Assembly: GCA_024694055.1 (NCBI GenBank)
Contig: JAILKC010000052.1
Location: 1 to 64,000, forward strand
DNA from: Lachnospiraceae bacterium
Lineage (GTDB): Bacteria; Bacillota; Clostridia; Lachnospirales; Lachnospiraceae
DNA: 64,000 nucleotides
Direction of reading: 5' to 3'
Shown: in pieces, positions 31,444-40,807 of the stretch
Layout of the letters: each line of letters opens with the position of its first letter
How positions within the stretch are numbered: position 1 is the stretch's first letter
Notes under the pieces: generated by a model
Database searches by the model: none
Told to the model about the DNA's origin: nothing
What the model saw: the letters and a program-made list of their open reading frames with translations, nothing else
Program-made: the position numbers and the translations under genes

Positions 31444-32523
31444 ATGGAAGAATACAGAGTTGAGAATAATCAGGCAACGGGGCAGGTACTTATTGTGGAT
31501 GACGTGGAGGTCAACCGTTTTGTCCTGCGCAATATCATAGCGGACATGGGCTATCAGCCGCTGCTGGCGGAGAACGGTATTCAGGGTATCAAGCTCATAC
31601 AGAAGTGCCATCCGGAACTGATACTTCTGGATGTGGCCATGCCGGAGATGGGAGGATTTGAATTTGCTTCCATCGTTAAGGGCGACATAGCTACGAGAGA
31701 TATCCCGATCATATTCATATCTGCTTATGATGAAGTGGACGACATAGTCAAGGGCTTCGAACTCGGCGGTGAGGATTATATCACCAAGCCATTCATTCCG
31801 GAGGTGGTCAAGGCCAGAGCCGGTGTACATCTTAAGTTCCATGAGACGAGAAGGGATCTTTTAGAGACCAACCGCAGGCTTAAGACTTCACTTAACAGCC
31901 AGCTTAAGCAGATCGAGCAGGAGAAAAAAGGCGTACTGTATGCACTGATGAATCTCGCCAGACGCAACTCCATGTACGAAGAGGAGTTCATAGAGAGGAT
32001 GCAGTACAACTGCCGATTGGTCGCCCAGGCGATGCAGCTTGCGGGAATGTACGATGACGTAGTCACGGATACTTTCATCAATACCATAGAGATAGCGGCG
32101 CCTCTTTGTGACATAGGCAATGTCGCAGTTCCCATGGAGATACTGCAGAAGAAAGCAAAGCTTGATCCGAATGAGCGAGACAGGATGCAGACGCATACAA
32201 GAGTGGGAGCGAAGATTTTGCATGACGTGGCTCTTTCGAGTGAGTATGATGATTTTGTGCAGATGGCGGCAGATATAGCACATTATCACCATGAGAACTG
32301 GGATGGAACGGGATATCCCGACGGCAGGAAGGGAGATGAGATCCCGTTGGCGGCGCAGATAGTGGCTATTACCAATGTATATTGCGCACTTACTGCGGAC
32401 AGAGTGTACAGAGTTCCTTATACCAAGGAGGAGGCACTTCGAATAGTCGGCGCCGATTCGGGAGAGAAGTTCAATCCCGAGATATACAATATATGTCGCA
32501 AGATTTCAAGACAGCTTAAATAG
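31444..32523 (+). CDS. Response regulator with degenerate HD-GYP-like output domain
   Basis: REC domain (VLIVDDVEVNR, ILLDVAMPEMGG) plus HHENWDGTGYPDGRKGDEIPLAAQIVAI. Confidence 0.88.
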   Translation: MEEYRVENNQATGQVLIVDDVEVNRFVLRNIIADMGYQPLLAENGIQGIKLIQKCHPELILLDVAMPEMGGFEFASIVKGDIATRDIPIIFISAYDEVDDIVKGFELGGEDYITKPFIPEVVKARAGVHLKFHETRRDLLETNRRLKTSLNSQLKQIEQEKKGVLYALMNLARRNSMYEEEFIERMQYNCRLVAQAMQLAGMYDDVVTDTFINTIEIAAPLCDIGNVAVPMEILQKKAKLDPNERDRMQTHTRVGAKILHDVALSSEYDDFVQMAADIAHYHHENWDGTGYPDGRKGDEIPLAAQIVAITNVYCALTADRVYRVPYTKEEALRIVGADSGEKFNPEIYNICRKISRQLK

Positions 32524-32568
32524 ACAGTCCAAAATATTAACACAGACGTGTAATTCAGGAGGAAGAGT

Positions 32569-32964
32569 ATGAGAATACTGTTGGCGGAAGACGATTTTGT
32601 AACAAGGAAGTTCATGACAAGTTTTTTGTCCAAATACGGTGACTGTGATGTTACCGTAGACGGTATGGAAGCAGTAGATGCTTTCATGATGGCGATGGAT
32701 GAGGATGATCCGTACGATTTGGTATGCCTGGATATCATGATGCCCGTTATGGACGGATATCAGGCTCTTATAGGCATACGTAACATCGAAAAGGAGAGAG
32801 GCATACCTCAGGATAAAGCTGTCAAGGTCATCATGGCTACCGCTCTAAACGAGGAGAAGAATGTCAAGATGGCATTCGATCTTGGCTGTACGATATATTC
32901 GGGCAAGCCGATCAACCAGGACAGATTTGAGCAGGCTTTACAGAAACTCGGACTTATTGACTGA
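32569..32964 (+). CDS. CheY-like response regulator
   Basis: RILLAEDDFVTRKFM, DLVCLDIMMPVMDGYQAL, single REC. Confidence 0.9.
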   Translation: MRILLAEDDFVTRKFMTSFLSKYGDCDVTVDGMEAVDAFMMAMDEDDPYDLVCLDIMMPVMDGYQALIGIRNIEKERGIPQDKAVKVIMATALNEEKNVKMAFDLGCTIYSGKPINQDRFEQALQKLGLID

Positions 32965-32984
32965 TACGACTTGGGATTATATAT

Positions 32985-34694
32985 ATGGCAGAAGATTTTG
33001 ATAGATTTGAGATGCTCGACACCTATCTGTTAGAGACCTCGCAGATACTTGAGAGGCTTCAGACCGTAGTGCTCGAGTACAAAGATGCGGAATGTTTTTC
33101 CAAGGAAGCAATCGGGGAGATATTCCGTCATATGCATACGATGAAAGGCTCCGCCGGATTCATGATGTTTGAGCAACTCCATGCTCTTGCGCATAAGACG
33201 GAGGATGTCTTTTCTTATCTGAGAGAGAATGAACCTAAGAACGTGTCTCAGCCGGAACTTATTGAGAAGATCCTCAAGGTCACCGATTTTATCCAAAGTG
33301 AACTTGACAGACTTTCTGACGGCAAGATGGCTGACACCAGTTCGGAGGCGCTTATTGCCGAATTGGATGAATACCTCTCTTCAATAAAAGCCGGAGCGGA
33401 CAAGGCTTCGGATACAGATAAAGACTCAAAGGGTGACGGCACAGGCGCAGACAGCGGGATTAACGATACTCCCACGCAGATATACATTGCGCCCAAGAAC
33501 AGTAAGGCCAGTCATTATTATCAGATATATATCACATACAATCCCGGTACGGAACTGTGCAATGTTCATGCCTATAAGGTAGTGCATGCGCTCAGGACCG
33601 TGACTGAAGATATTCAATACAGACCCTCTACCATCCTCTCTGATATCAAGAGTTCCGATGAGATACTGGACCAGGGCTTTAAGATATTGCTTAAGTCCGG
33701 CAGCCCCAAACACAAGATCGAGAAGATAGTGAGCGAGGGCTACGAGACCAAATCTATCGAAGTGACCGAGATAGATGCGGCAAGATATGAGGCAGGACTC
33801 GATCTGTTCGGAGTTGATTCGCCGTTAGCAGCCAGGATTACGAACAATGATGAAGAGTATGTGCCCGGTGATTTCGTCGTGCACAATGCCACTCCCGGAA
33901 GGGGAAGGAGACTGGCCAAGGACAGGACCAGACGTTCTACGCATATCAATGTGGCTGAGGCCGATATGGACAAGCTTTCGCAGCTTCTCATGAAGCTTGT
34001 GATATTGCAGGACAGGCTGCTTGGAGATGAAGAACTTAAAGAGTCAGGCCTGGCACTTAAGAACTTTAAGAAGAATGCCAAAAAGATAAAAGATGTGACT
34101 TCGGATATAGAGACACTGGTCGGCGGTATGAGGATGGTCCCTTTGACCAACACATTCCTTCGCATGAACCGTATAGTGTTCGAGGCATCAAGAAAACTGG
34201 ATAAGAAGATAGAATGCGTGATCATAGGGGATGAGGTCAAAGCTGACAGAGGCATAATCGAACATATCTCTGAACCCTTGCTACACATGGTGCGAAACTG
34301 TGCGGACCACGGTATAGAGAAGCCTGAGGAAAGGGAAGCAGCCGGCAAGAATCCTACGGGTAAGATCACGGTAGAGGCCGTCAATAACGGCAAGGAACTT
34401 CTGATCACCGTAAAAGATGACGGAACGGGCCTTAACAGAGAGGCGATCATCAAAAAAGCAAGGGCCAAAGGACTTTTGGATGATGACAGAACCGATGATT
34501 CATACACTGATGAAGAGGTATTCAGATTCATCACCCTGCCGGGATTTTCGACCAACGAGACCGTTACGGAGTTCTCGGGAAGAGGCGTTGGTATGGATGT
34601 GGTATTAAGCTCGATCGAACAGATAGGCGGCAGGCTTGATATACAGAGTAAACGCGGCGAAGGAACGGCCATGACCATGATATTCCCGCTTTGA
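32985..34694 (+). CDS. CheA-like histidine kinase (Hpt, P2-like, dimerisation, HATPase) lacking CheW-like domain
   Basis: Hpt FRHMHTMKGSAGFM; HMVRNCADHGIEKPEER; FSGRGVGMDVVLSSIEQIGG; ends after HATPase. Confidence 0.9.
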   Translation: MAEDFDRFEMLDTYLLETSQILERLQTVVLEYKDAECFSKEAIGEIFRHMHTMKGSAGFMMFEQLHALAHKTEDVFSYLRENEPKNVSQPELIEKILKVTDFIQSELDRLSDGKMADTSSEALIAELDEYLSSIKAGADKASDTDKDSKGDGTGADSGINDTPTQIYIAPKNSKASHYYQIYITYNPGTELCNVHAYKVVHALRTVTEDIQYRPSTILSDIKSSDEILDQGFKILLKSGSPKHKIEKIVSEGYETKSIEVTEIDAARYEAGLDLFGVDSPLAARITNNDEEYVPGDFVVHNATPGRGRRLAKDRTRRSTHINVAEADMDKLSQLLMKLVILQDRLLGDEELKESGLALKNFKKNAKKIKDVTSDIETLVGGMRMVPLTNTFLRMNRIVFEASRKLDKKIECVIIGDEVKADRGIIEHISEPLLHMVRNCADHGIEKPEEREAAGKNPTGKITVEAVNNGKELLITVKDDGTGLNREAIIKKARAKGLLDDDRTDDSYTDEEVFRFITLPGFSTNETVTEFSGRGVGMDVVLSSIEQIGGRLDIQSKRGEGTAMTMIFPL

Positions 34695-34722
34695 CGAAGG
34701 CGGAGGATCGTAAGGATTTTGC

Positions 34723-37149
34723 ATGGATAATAAAGAATACGATCTGCTAAGAAGAAGAAGAATAGAGAATGTTGTCACCGTTATAGTGACTTTGTACGGG
34801 ATCTGTGTCAGCATCCTGGCGTATGATGTTGCGCCTGATTGGATACTCTATACAATAGAGGCGTCTTTTGTGATCATCTGGACGCTCAGACTGACACGCG
34901 CAGGTTCCTATGCTTTCAGGGCTGTTATCTGTGCTTTTCTGTCCGGATTATGTGTGTGCCTGTATTGTATTGCCGTCAATGCTGACGTGGGCGTGCTGAT
35001 ACCCGTCATGGGGCTTATCATCATAGTCGGTCTGTATGAGATACAGAGGCTGCTTATTTTGCCTGCATTTTTCACGACTGTCATCATAGTTCATCATATA
35101 TTCATCAGTAAGACTATTTCATTTTCAAACAGAATAACTTCGGCCAAGAGCGTGCTTGAGATCACGGCTATGTATATCACCATAGCAGTGGTCGTATTCC
35201 TGCTTAAGGAAGAGGATAACAGTAAGGTACGTCTTCTTGATACCATCGACGAACTTAAGCTTGCGCAGCGCAGTAAGGACGATTTCTTGGCTAACGTATC
35301 CCACGAGCTTCGCACCCCCATCAATACCATCTGTGGCATGAGCGAGATAGCTTTGGCTGATGCCAAGTCGGAGATCGCAAGGGAGAATCTGCAGGATATC
35401 AGGACGGCAGGAAGAAACCTTCTTTCTGTTGTAAGCGATATGTTGGATTATGCGGAATTAAGCAGTGGCAAGCTTTCGCTGCATGAAGAGAATTACAACA
35501 TATCTTCGACCATCAATGATGTTATAGCCATGACACTTAATAAGATCGGTTCCAAAAGAATTGAGCTTATAGTCAATTGCGATCCCGAACTTCCAAGTTC
35601 CCTCGTGGGCGATGAGGGCAAGATCAAGAGAATAATAGTCAATCTCATGGACAATGCCGTAAAATATACTACCGAAGGCTATGTCATCATGGATATCAGC
35701 AAGAGAACAGAAAAATACGGTATCAATCTCAATGTGCGTATCAAGGATACCGGTATAGGCATGAGGCCCGAAGCCATAGGCAGGATATTTGCGGATTTTA
35801 CCCAGCTTAGCAGCGGGCGGAACAGAAAGGAAGGCGGAATAGGTCTTGGCCTTACCATATCCCGTACGCTTGTGGATCTGATGGGTGGCTTTATGTCCGT
35901 TGAGTCGCAGTATGGAAAAGGAACGGAGATTCAGTTTACTGTTCCGCAGAAGGTGGAGAATGACAGTCCGATAGGAACACTTAATACGAGACTGCATTCC
36001 GTGAGTCTCGAGAATATTGCTACGGATGAATACGGTGAGGGTGCCGTAAGGGTAACGGGCAAAGCTGCGTCCGACAATGTGCGTGAACAGATCGTCATGC
36101 CGGATGCCCATGTGCTCGTCGTTGATGACAGCTTTATGAACATCAAGGTACTTGAGGGCTTGCTTAAACCTTATCAGATCAAGGTCACCACAGCTTCGAG
36201 CGGCAAAGAGGCGCTTGAGAAGATAGCCGGCAAGAACTTCGATTTTGTGTTCATGGATCATATGATGCCTGAGATGGATGGCATACAGTGTGTGCGCTAT
36301 ATCAGGTCCAAAGACAATCAGTATTATAAGACGGTGCCCATCGTGGCCCTCACTGCCAATGCCGTGGCGGGTGCAAGAGAAATGTTCCTTGAACAGGGCT
36401 TTAATGACTTTATCACCAAGCCGATAGATGTGGCTGGGCTTGAGAAGATGCTGAAGCGCTATGTTCCGAAGGAAAAGATAGGTTATGTGGAGGCACAGGA
36501 TGATGCCTCTGCGGATGCGGATACTTCGATCGGAGATCTTAGGATCGGTGATCTTGATATCAAAAAGGGCCTGCTTTACTGCGGCACGATCGAGAATTTC
36601 AAGGATGTGCTTAAGGTGCATGCGACCAATGGCCCGGACAATATAGATAAGATCAGGCGCCTCTACGAGGAAGATGATATGGAGAACTATACCATATACA
36701 TCCATGCGCTTAAGAGTTCCATGGCCAGCATCGGTGCGGACAATCTTTCTGCCATGGCGAGGGATATGGAACAGGCCGGCAAGGAGGGTAACCGTGAATA
36801 CATTGACGCGCATCATGAGGAACTCATGACCGAATACGAGCGCGTTGTGGCAATGCTGCTTGGACAGAATGCCATGCAGATGGAAGTGACCGATGAATAT
36901 ATGGAAGAAGCGAGCCTGCCGATAGACGATGAGAGATTCGAAGAATATCTTGCGGATTTCGAAGCTGCAGTATATACCTTTGTTCCCGACAATATGTATA
37001 AGATACTTGATGAACTTAAGGGTTACGGATACAACGGACATCCGTTGGCTCCGCAACTTGTGCCCATCAGGAGAAAAATAGAGATGTCTGACTATATGTC
37101 GGCTGTGGATGCTCTGTGTTCCATAAGGGAACGTTACAGGAACAGATAA
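34723..37149 (+). CDS. Membrane hybrid histidine kinase: TM-HisKA-HATPase-REC-Hpt
   Basis: Multiple N-terminal TMs; FLANVSHELRTPINTICGM; DFVFMDHMMPEMDGIQ; Hpt YTIYIHALKSSMASIGA. Confidence 0.9.
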   Translation: MDNKEYDLLRRRRIENVVTVIVTLYGICVSILAYDVAPDWILYTIEASFVIIWTLRLTRAGSYAFRAVICAFLSGLCVCLYCIAVNADVGVLIPVMGLIIIVGLYEIQRLLILPAFFTTVIIVHHIFISKTISFSNRITSAKSVLEITAMYITIAVVVFLLKEEDNSKVRLLDTIDELKLAQRSKDDFLANVSHELRTPINTICGMSEIALADAKSEIARENLQDIRTAGRNLLSVVSDMLDYAELSSGKLSLHEENYNISSTINDVIAMTLNKIGSKRIELIVNCDPELPSSLVGDEGKIKRIIVNLMDNAVKYTTEGYVIMDISKRTEKYGINLNVRIKDTGIGMRPEAIGRIFADFTQLSSGRNRKEGGIGLGLTISRTLVDLMGGFMSVESQYGKGTEIQFTVPQKVENDSPIGTLNTRLHSVSLENIATDEYGEGAVRVTGKAASDNVREQIVMPDAHVLVVDDSFMNIKVLEGLLKPYQIKVTTASSGKEALEKIAGKNFDFVFMDHMMPEMDGIQCVRYIRSKDNQYYKTVPIVALTANAVAGAREMFLEQGFNDFITKPIDVAGLEKMLKRYVPKEKIGYVEAQDDASADADTSIGDLRIGDLDIKKGLLYCGTIENFKDVLKVHATNGPDNIDKIRRLYEEDDMENYTIYIHALKSSMASIGADNLSAMARDMEQAGKEGNREYIDAHHEELMTEYERVVAMLLGQNAMQMEVTDEYMEEASLPIDDERFEEYLADFEAAVYTFVPDNMYKILDELKGYGYNGHPLAPQLVPIRRKIEMSDYMSAVDALCSIRERYRNR

Positions 37150-37171
37150 AGGCGACATAGAGGTATAGCAT

Positions 37172-39895
37172 ATGAATGATAAGATCAAGGAATTGGTCAG
37201 TGGTGAAAACAGAAACATAAGAGAGAAACTGTTTCTCATAGTGTGCCTGGAATGTATAGTAGGAGCTGTCATATGCCTGTGCGAATCCGTGACGATAAGA
37301 GCCGGTATACCCAACTATCTGGTTATAGGTTCTACTCTTGTCATAGTTCCGCTTGCTGTCAGATCCATGGTGTATTACGGGAGGCAGGAACTGCCTATAA
37401 TCATGGTCACCGGATGGATGAATCTCGTTGTCTTTCCGTTGGTCTTCTTTACGTGCGGAGGTGTGAACAGCGGATCAAACTGTTGGTTTGCACTGGGCTT
37501 TTTGTTCATTACCCTTGTATACAGAGGCAAGCCTTTGGTCGTTGCGGCCATACTGACATCCGCTGCGGATGTGGCATGCTATGTTACGGCATATTATCAC
37601 GAGGAACTGGTAAGGCCGCTCGAGTCGAAAGTGGGAATATATATGGATTCGGCGTTTGGCATCGTATCCATAGCAATTACTTCCGCTCTCATATTCTCAT
37701 ACAGACGCCAGGGTTACGGTAAAGAAAGTGCTGTTGCCATCATGCAGCGTAATGAGATTGACCGTATGACCAAGTCAAGAGAGCGATTCTATGCCAATTT
37801 CTCACACGAGATCCGCAATCCCATCAATGCGATCGTGGGATTGAACGAGCTTAATTTAAGAGCCGCCGAAGACAAAGAGGTAGTCCGCAATTCGGAAGCG
37901 ATAGGACGTTCCGGAAGGCTTCTTCTCAGCCTTGTCAACGATATTATGGATCTGTCACAGATAGAGAACAGCAGCATGGCACTTGCCGTGGCTCCGTATG
38001 AACTGGCCGATGTGCTCTCCGAACTTATGGATCTTGTAAGCACGAGAGCGGCAAATAAGAACCTTGAACTTTCGCTTGAAGTGGATCCGGCGCTTCCTAA
38101 GGTCCTTATCGGTGATGAGAGACGTGTGGTGCAGATTCTTTTGAATATCCTTACCAATGCCGTTAAATATACGGAGAAAGGAAGCGTTAAACTAACTGTG
38201 TCCGGTGAGAGAAATGGCCTTGATATGATCCGTATTAAGGCAAGCGTGGCAGATACGGGAATAGGCATTGAAAAAGAGAACCTTAAGCATCTTTTCGAGA
38301 CATACAGCCAGTTTGACAGGCTTTCCAATAACAGCATCGAGGGTAATGGCCTGGGGCTTCCGATAGCTTATGAACTTACAAAACTAATGAACGGTGATAT
38401 AACCGTGGACAGCGTATACGGCAAGGGCTCTGTTTTTACCATAGAATTCGATCAGGGATATGAAGAGGGCGCTCTTCTTGGAGTCTCTGATTATGACGGT
38501 GTCATGGACAAAGCCATTCACAGGGAGGGTTATGTCAGGTCATTTGAGGCTGCCGGTGCGAAGATCCTCGTTGTGGATGATGATGAACAGAACCGAAGCA
38601 TCATAAGAGGACTATTAAGGGATACCAAGGTGAATGTATTCGAAGCCGGAAGCGGAGAAGAAGCTTTGATGTGTACGGCGACGGAAGAATATCATATCAT
38701 CATGGTGGATTATCTGATGCCGGGTATGAGCGGAATAGAGCTGCTTGACGCCATAAGGACCCAGGCGGGCGGAAGATGCCGTAACAGTGTGATAATCGCT
38801 CTTACCGGTGCGAATCTCGACAGCAGGGAACATATCAATGCAAGGTACAGTTTCGATCTTATACTGAATAAGCCTGTTGAATATACCGTGCTTGAGGATG
38901 CCATAGCCGATTCGCTTCCGCCGGAACTTATAGATTACAGGAATGAGCGAAAGGTGGATCATAAGAAATGGGATATGATCAAGGCGGCTCAGAAGATAAA
39001 GAGAAAGATCCGTATCACTACGGAATGTGCGGCCGATCTTCCGAAGGTTGCGATAGAGGAATACGATATAGGTATCATGCCCATGTTTATCAGGTCTGAA
39101 AAGGGCAGATTCATGGACTCTGTTGAAATAAGCCTGTCCGATACCATGGGTCATCTGACTGAGACACATAAGAGTGTGGAAGCCGATGGGGCCACAGTAG
39201 AGGAATATGAGGCATTCTTTAAAAAGGAACTTGAATCGGCGGATGAGATCGTACATGTTACATCCAACGGCAGATTTGGGTTGTGTTATAAGAGGGCGTG
39301 TGAAGCTGCCAAGAGCTTTTCGCATGTCAAGGTCATCGACAGTGGTCTGGTATCGTCCGGCGTAGGCCTGATGGCGGTGATAGCATCAAGATGGGCTGCT
39401 GACGGAGCAACGGCAGAGGAGATAGAAAGAGATGTGGCCAAGATCAGACCCCATGTGGAATATGCTTACATACTTCCTTCTGCAGAGATCCTGGCACAGA
39501 GAGGCAAGATGAGCTTAAGACGCGCTGCGATATATGATGCGCTTCAGATACATCCCGTCATGCATCAGACAAACAGAGGCAATAGACAGATCAGAGCACA
39601 CAGAGGCACCATGGAACAGGCCATAAGAAAGCATATTAAGACGACCATGGCCATAGGCGGAAGAATGGATACACACGTGCCTATCATAGTCAATCACATG
39701 GGAATTGCGCCGAGAGTACAGGGACGTATCCTTACGGAGATGCGTAAGAATATACCGGAGACTTCCATAATGATCGCTCAGGCATCGGTCACATCGGCCA
39801 GTTATTCGGGCCTTGGTGCCATGGGAATAGCCTATTTAAGAGCCAATCATCTGGATGTTATAGAATCCGAGAGAAAAAATTCGTATCTGCTATAA
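37172..39895 (+). CDS. Membrane hybrid histidine kinase fused to C-terminal DegV-like domain
   Basis: FYANFSHEIRNPINAIVGL; REC AKILVVDDDEQN/IIMVDYLMPGMSG; C-terminal RITTECAADLPKVAIEEYDI...GRFMDSVEIS...DEIVHVTSNGRFG...VKVIDSGLVSSGVGL...LPSAEILAQRGKMS (DegV fold motifs). Confidence 0.87.
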   Translation: MNDKIKELVSGENRNIREKLFLIVCLECIVGAVICLCESVTIRAGIPNYLVIGSTLVIVPLAVRSMVYYGRQELPIIMVTGWMNLVVFPLVFFTCGGVNSGSNCWFALGFLFITLVYRGKPLVVAAILTSAADVACYVTAYYHEELVRPLESKVGIYMDSAFGIVSIAITSALIFSYRRQGYGKESAVAIMQRNEIDRMTKSRERFYANFSHEIRNPINAIVGLNELNLRAAEDKEVVRNSEAIGRSGRLLLSLVNDIMDLSQIENSSMALAVAPYELADVLSELMDLVSTRAANKNLELSLEVDPALPKVLIGDERRVVQILLNILTNAVKYTEKGSVKLTVSGERNGLDMIRIKASVADTGIGIEKENLKHLFETYSQFDRLSNNSIEGNGLGLPIAYELTKLMNGDITVDSVYGKGSVFTIEFDQGYEEGALLGVSDYDGVMDKAIHREGYVRSFEAAGAKILVVDDDEQNRSIIRGLLRDTKVNVFEAGSGEEALMCTATEEYHIIMVDYLMPGMSGIELLDAIRTQAGGRCRNSVIIALTGANLDSREHINARYSFDLILNKPVEYTVLEDAIADSLPPELIDYRNERKVDHKKWDMIKAAQKIKRKIRITTECAADLPKVAIEEYDIGIMPMFIRSEKGRFMDSVEISLSDTMGHLTETHKSVEADGATVEEYEAFFKKELESADEIVHVTSNGRFGLCYKRACEAAKSFSHVKVIDSGLVSSGVGLMAVIASRWAADGATAEEIERDVAKIRPHVEYAYILPSAEILAQRGKMSLRRAAIYDALQIHPVMHQTNRGNRQIRAHRGTMEQAIRKHIKTTMAIGGRMDTHVPIIVNHMGIAPRVQGRILTEMRKNIPETSIMIAQASVTSASYSGLGAMGIAYLRANHLDVIESERKNSYLL

Positions 39896-39919
39896 AGATT
39901 TCGGCAAAAAGACCGATAA
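39893..39919 (+). promoter_or_regulatory. Sigma-28 (SigD/FliA-type) promoter upstream of flgM
   Basis: TAAA-N15-ACCGATAA versus consensus TAAA-N15-GCCGATAT. Confidence 0.8.
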
Positions 39920-39964
39920 ACATTATGAAGCCAAAGTTTTATGCCCCTAAGGAGGAGTGGTATT

Positions 39965-40237
39965 ATGCGTATAGAAGCATATAATCAGGTACAGCAGCTT
40001 TACAGAAGCAGCAATTCCAAGCCGGTTAAGAAGGAGAGCGGCACAAGCTTTTCCGATCAGCTTCAGATATCCAGCGCAGGCAAGGATATTCAGGCGCTTA
40101 AACAGGCAGTGAAGGGCGCAAGCGATGTAAGAGAAGATCTCGTTGCATCTATCAAAGAGAGGATAGACAACGGTACTTACAGCGTGGACGCAGGCAGTTT
40201 CGCAGCCAAACTGTACGAGAGATACAGCAATAACTGA
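39965..40237 (+). CDS. flgM: Anti-sigma-28 factor FlgM
   Basis: Small protein, FSDQLQISSAGKDIQALKQAVKGASDVREDLVASIKERIDNGTYSVD; ATG 39965 after aaggaggag. Confidence 0.87.
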   Translation: MRIEAYNQVQQLYRSSNSKPVKKESGTSFSDQLQISSAGKDIQALKQAVKGASDVREDLVASIKERIDNGTYSVDAGSFAAKLYERYSNN

Positions 40238-40260
40238 TAAGCACTTATGGAGGATGACCA

Positions 40261-40779
40261 GTGGCAAGCCTGATGGAATCTCTTATAGATAATCTTGAGC
40301 AGCAGAATGAAGCTTACAAGAGTCTTCTTAAGTTGTCCATGGATAAGACCCCGGTCATCATAAGTGCGGATCTGGAAGCTCTTATGCGCATCACGGATGA
40401 TGAGCAGGAGTTTGTGAACCGGATCAATTCTCTTGATAAAAAACGTCAGGAGAACATGAAAGACATAGCCAACGTTATTAACAAGGATGTTGATAGCTTG
40501 AAAGTCGTCGACCTTATAGATATTCTTAAGGCCAGACCGGCAGAACAGAAAAGGTTGGCAGACATATACGACAGACTGAGAGATACCCTTTCGCAGATGA
40601 AGAGGGTCAACGAGCAGAACAAACAGCTTATAGAGAGTTCGCTCGAGATGGTACAGTTTGATCTTAATGTGCTGCAGGCCTACAGAGCGGCTCCTGAGAC
40701 GGCCAATTATACGAGTAATGCATACAGTGCAGGAACTTACATGGGTGTAGACAAAGGAGCGTTTGACAAGAAGCAATAG
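40261..40779 (+). CDS. flgN: FlgN-like flagellar export chaperone
   Basis: Coiled-coil FlgN-like protein between flgM and flgK; GTG start. Confidence 0.78.
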   Translation: MASLMESLIDNLEQQNEAYKSLLKLSMDKTPVIISADLEALMRITDDEQEFVNRINSLDKKRQENMKDIANVINKDVDSLKVVDLIDILKARPAEQKRLADIYDRLRDTLSQMKRVNEQNKQLIESSLEMVQFDLNVLQAYRAAPETANYTSNAYSAGTYMGVDKGAFDKKQ

Positions 40780-40807
40780 TATCCGACGTTGATAACGAGG
40801 TGAGCGT

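Noticed and set aside
30946-31842. 298-aa minus-strand ORF spanning two signalling genes
   Set aside because: Overlaps two confident CDS; no SD or domain signal
33740-34678. 312-aa minus-strand ORF
   Set aside because: Antisense to the CheA-like kinase; Ser/Leu-rich, no homology signal
35458-37314. 618-aa minus-strand ORF opposite the HK-REC-Hpt gene
   Set aside because: Mirrors a well-supported kinase; low-complexity H/I/R-rich translation with no recognisable domain; antisense openness from + strand codon usage
39900-39964. Possible c-di-GMP riboswitch upstream of flgM (gaagcc...cccctaagg)
   Set aside because: Only a superficial resemblance to GEMM; the sequence is short and explained by the SigD promoter and SD
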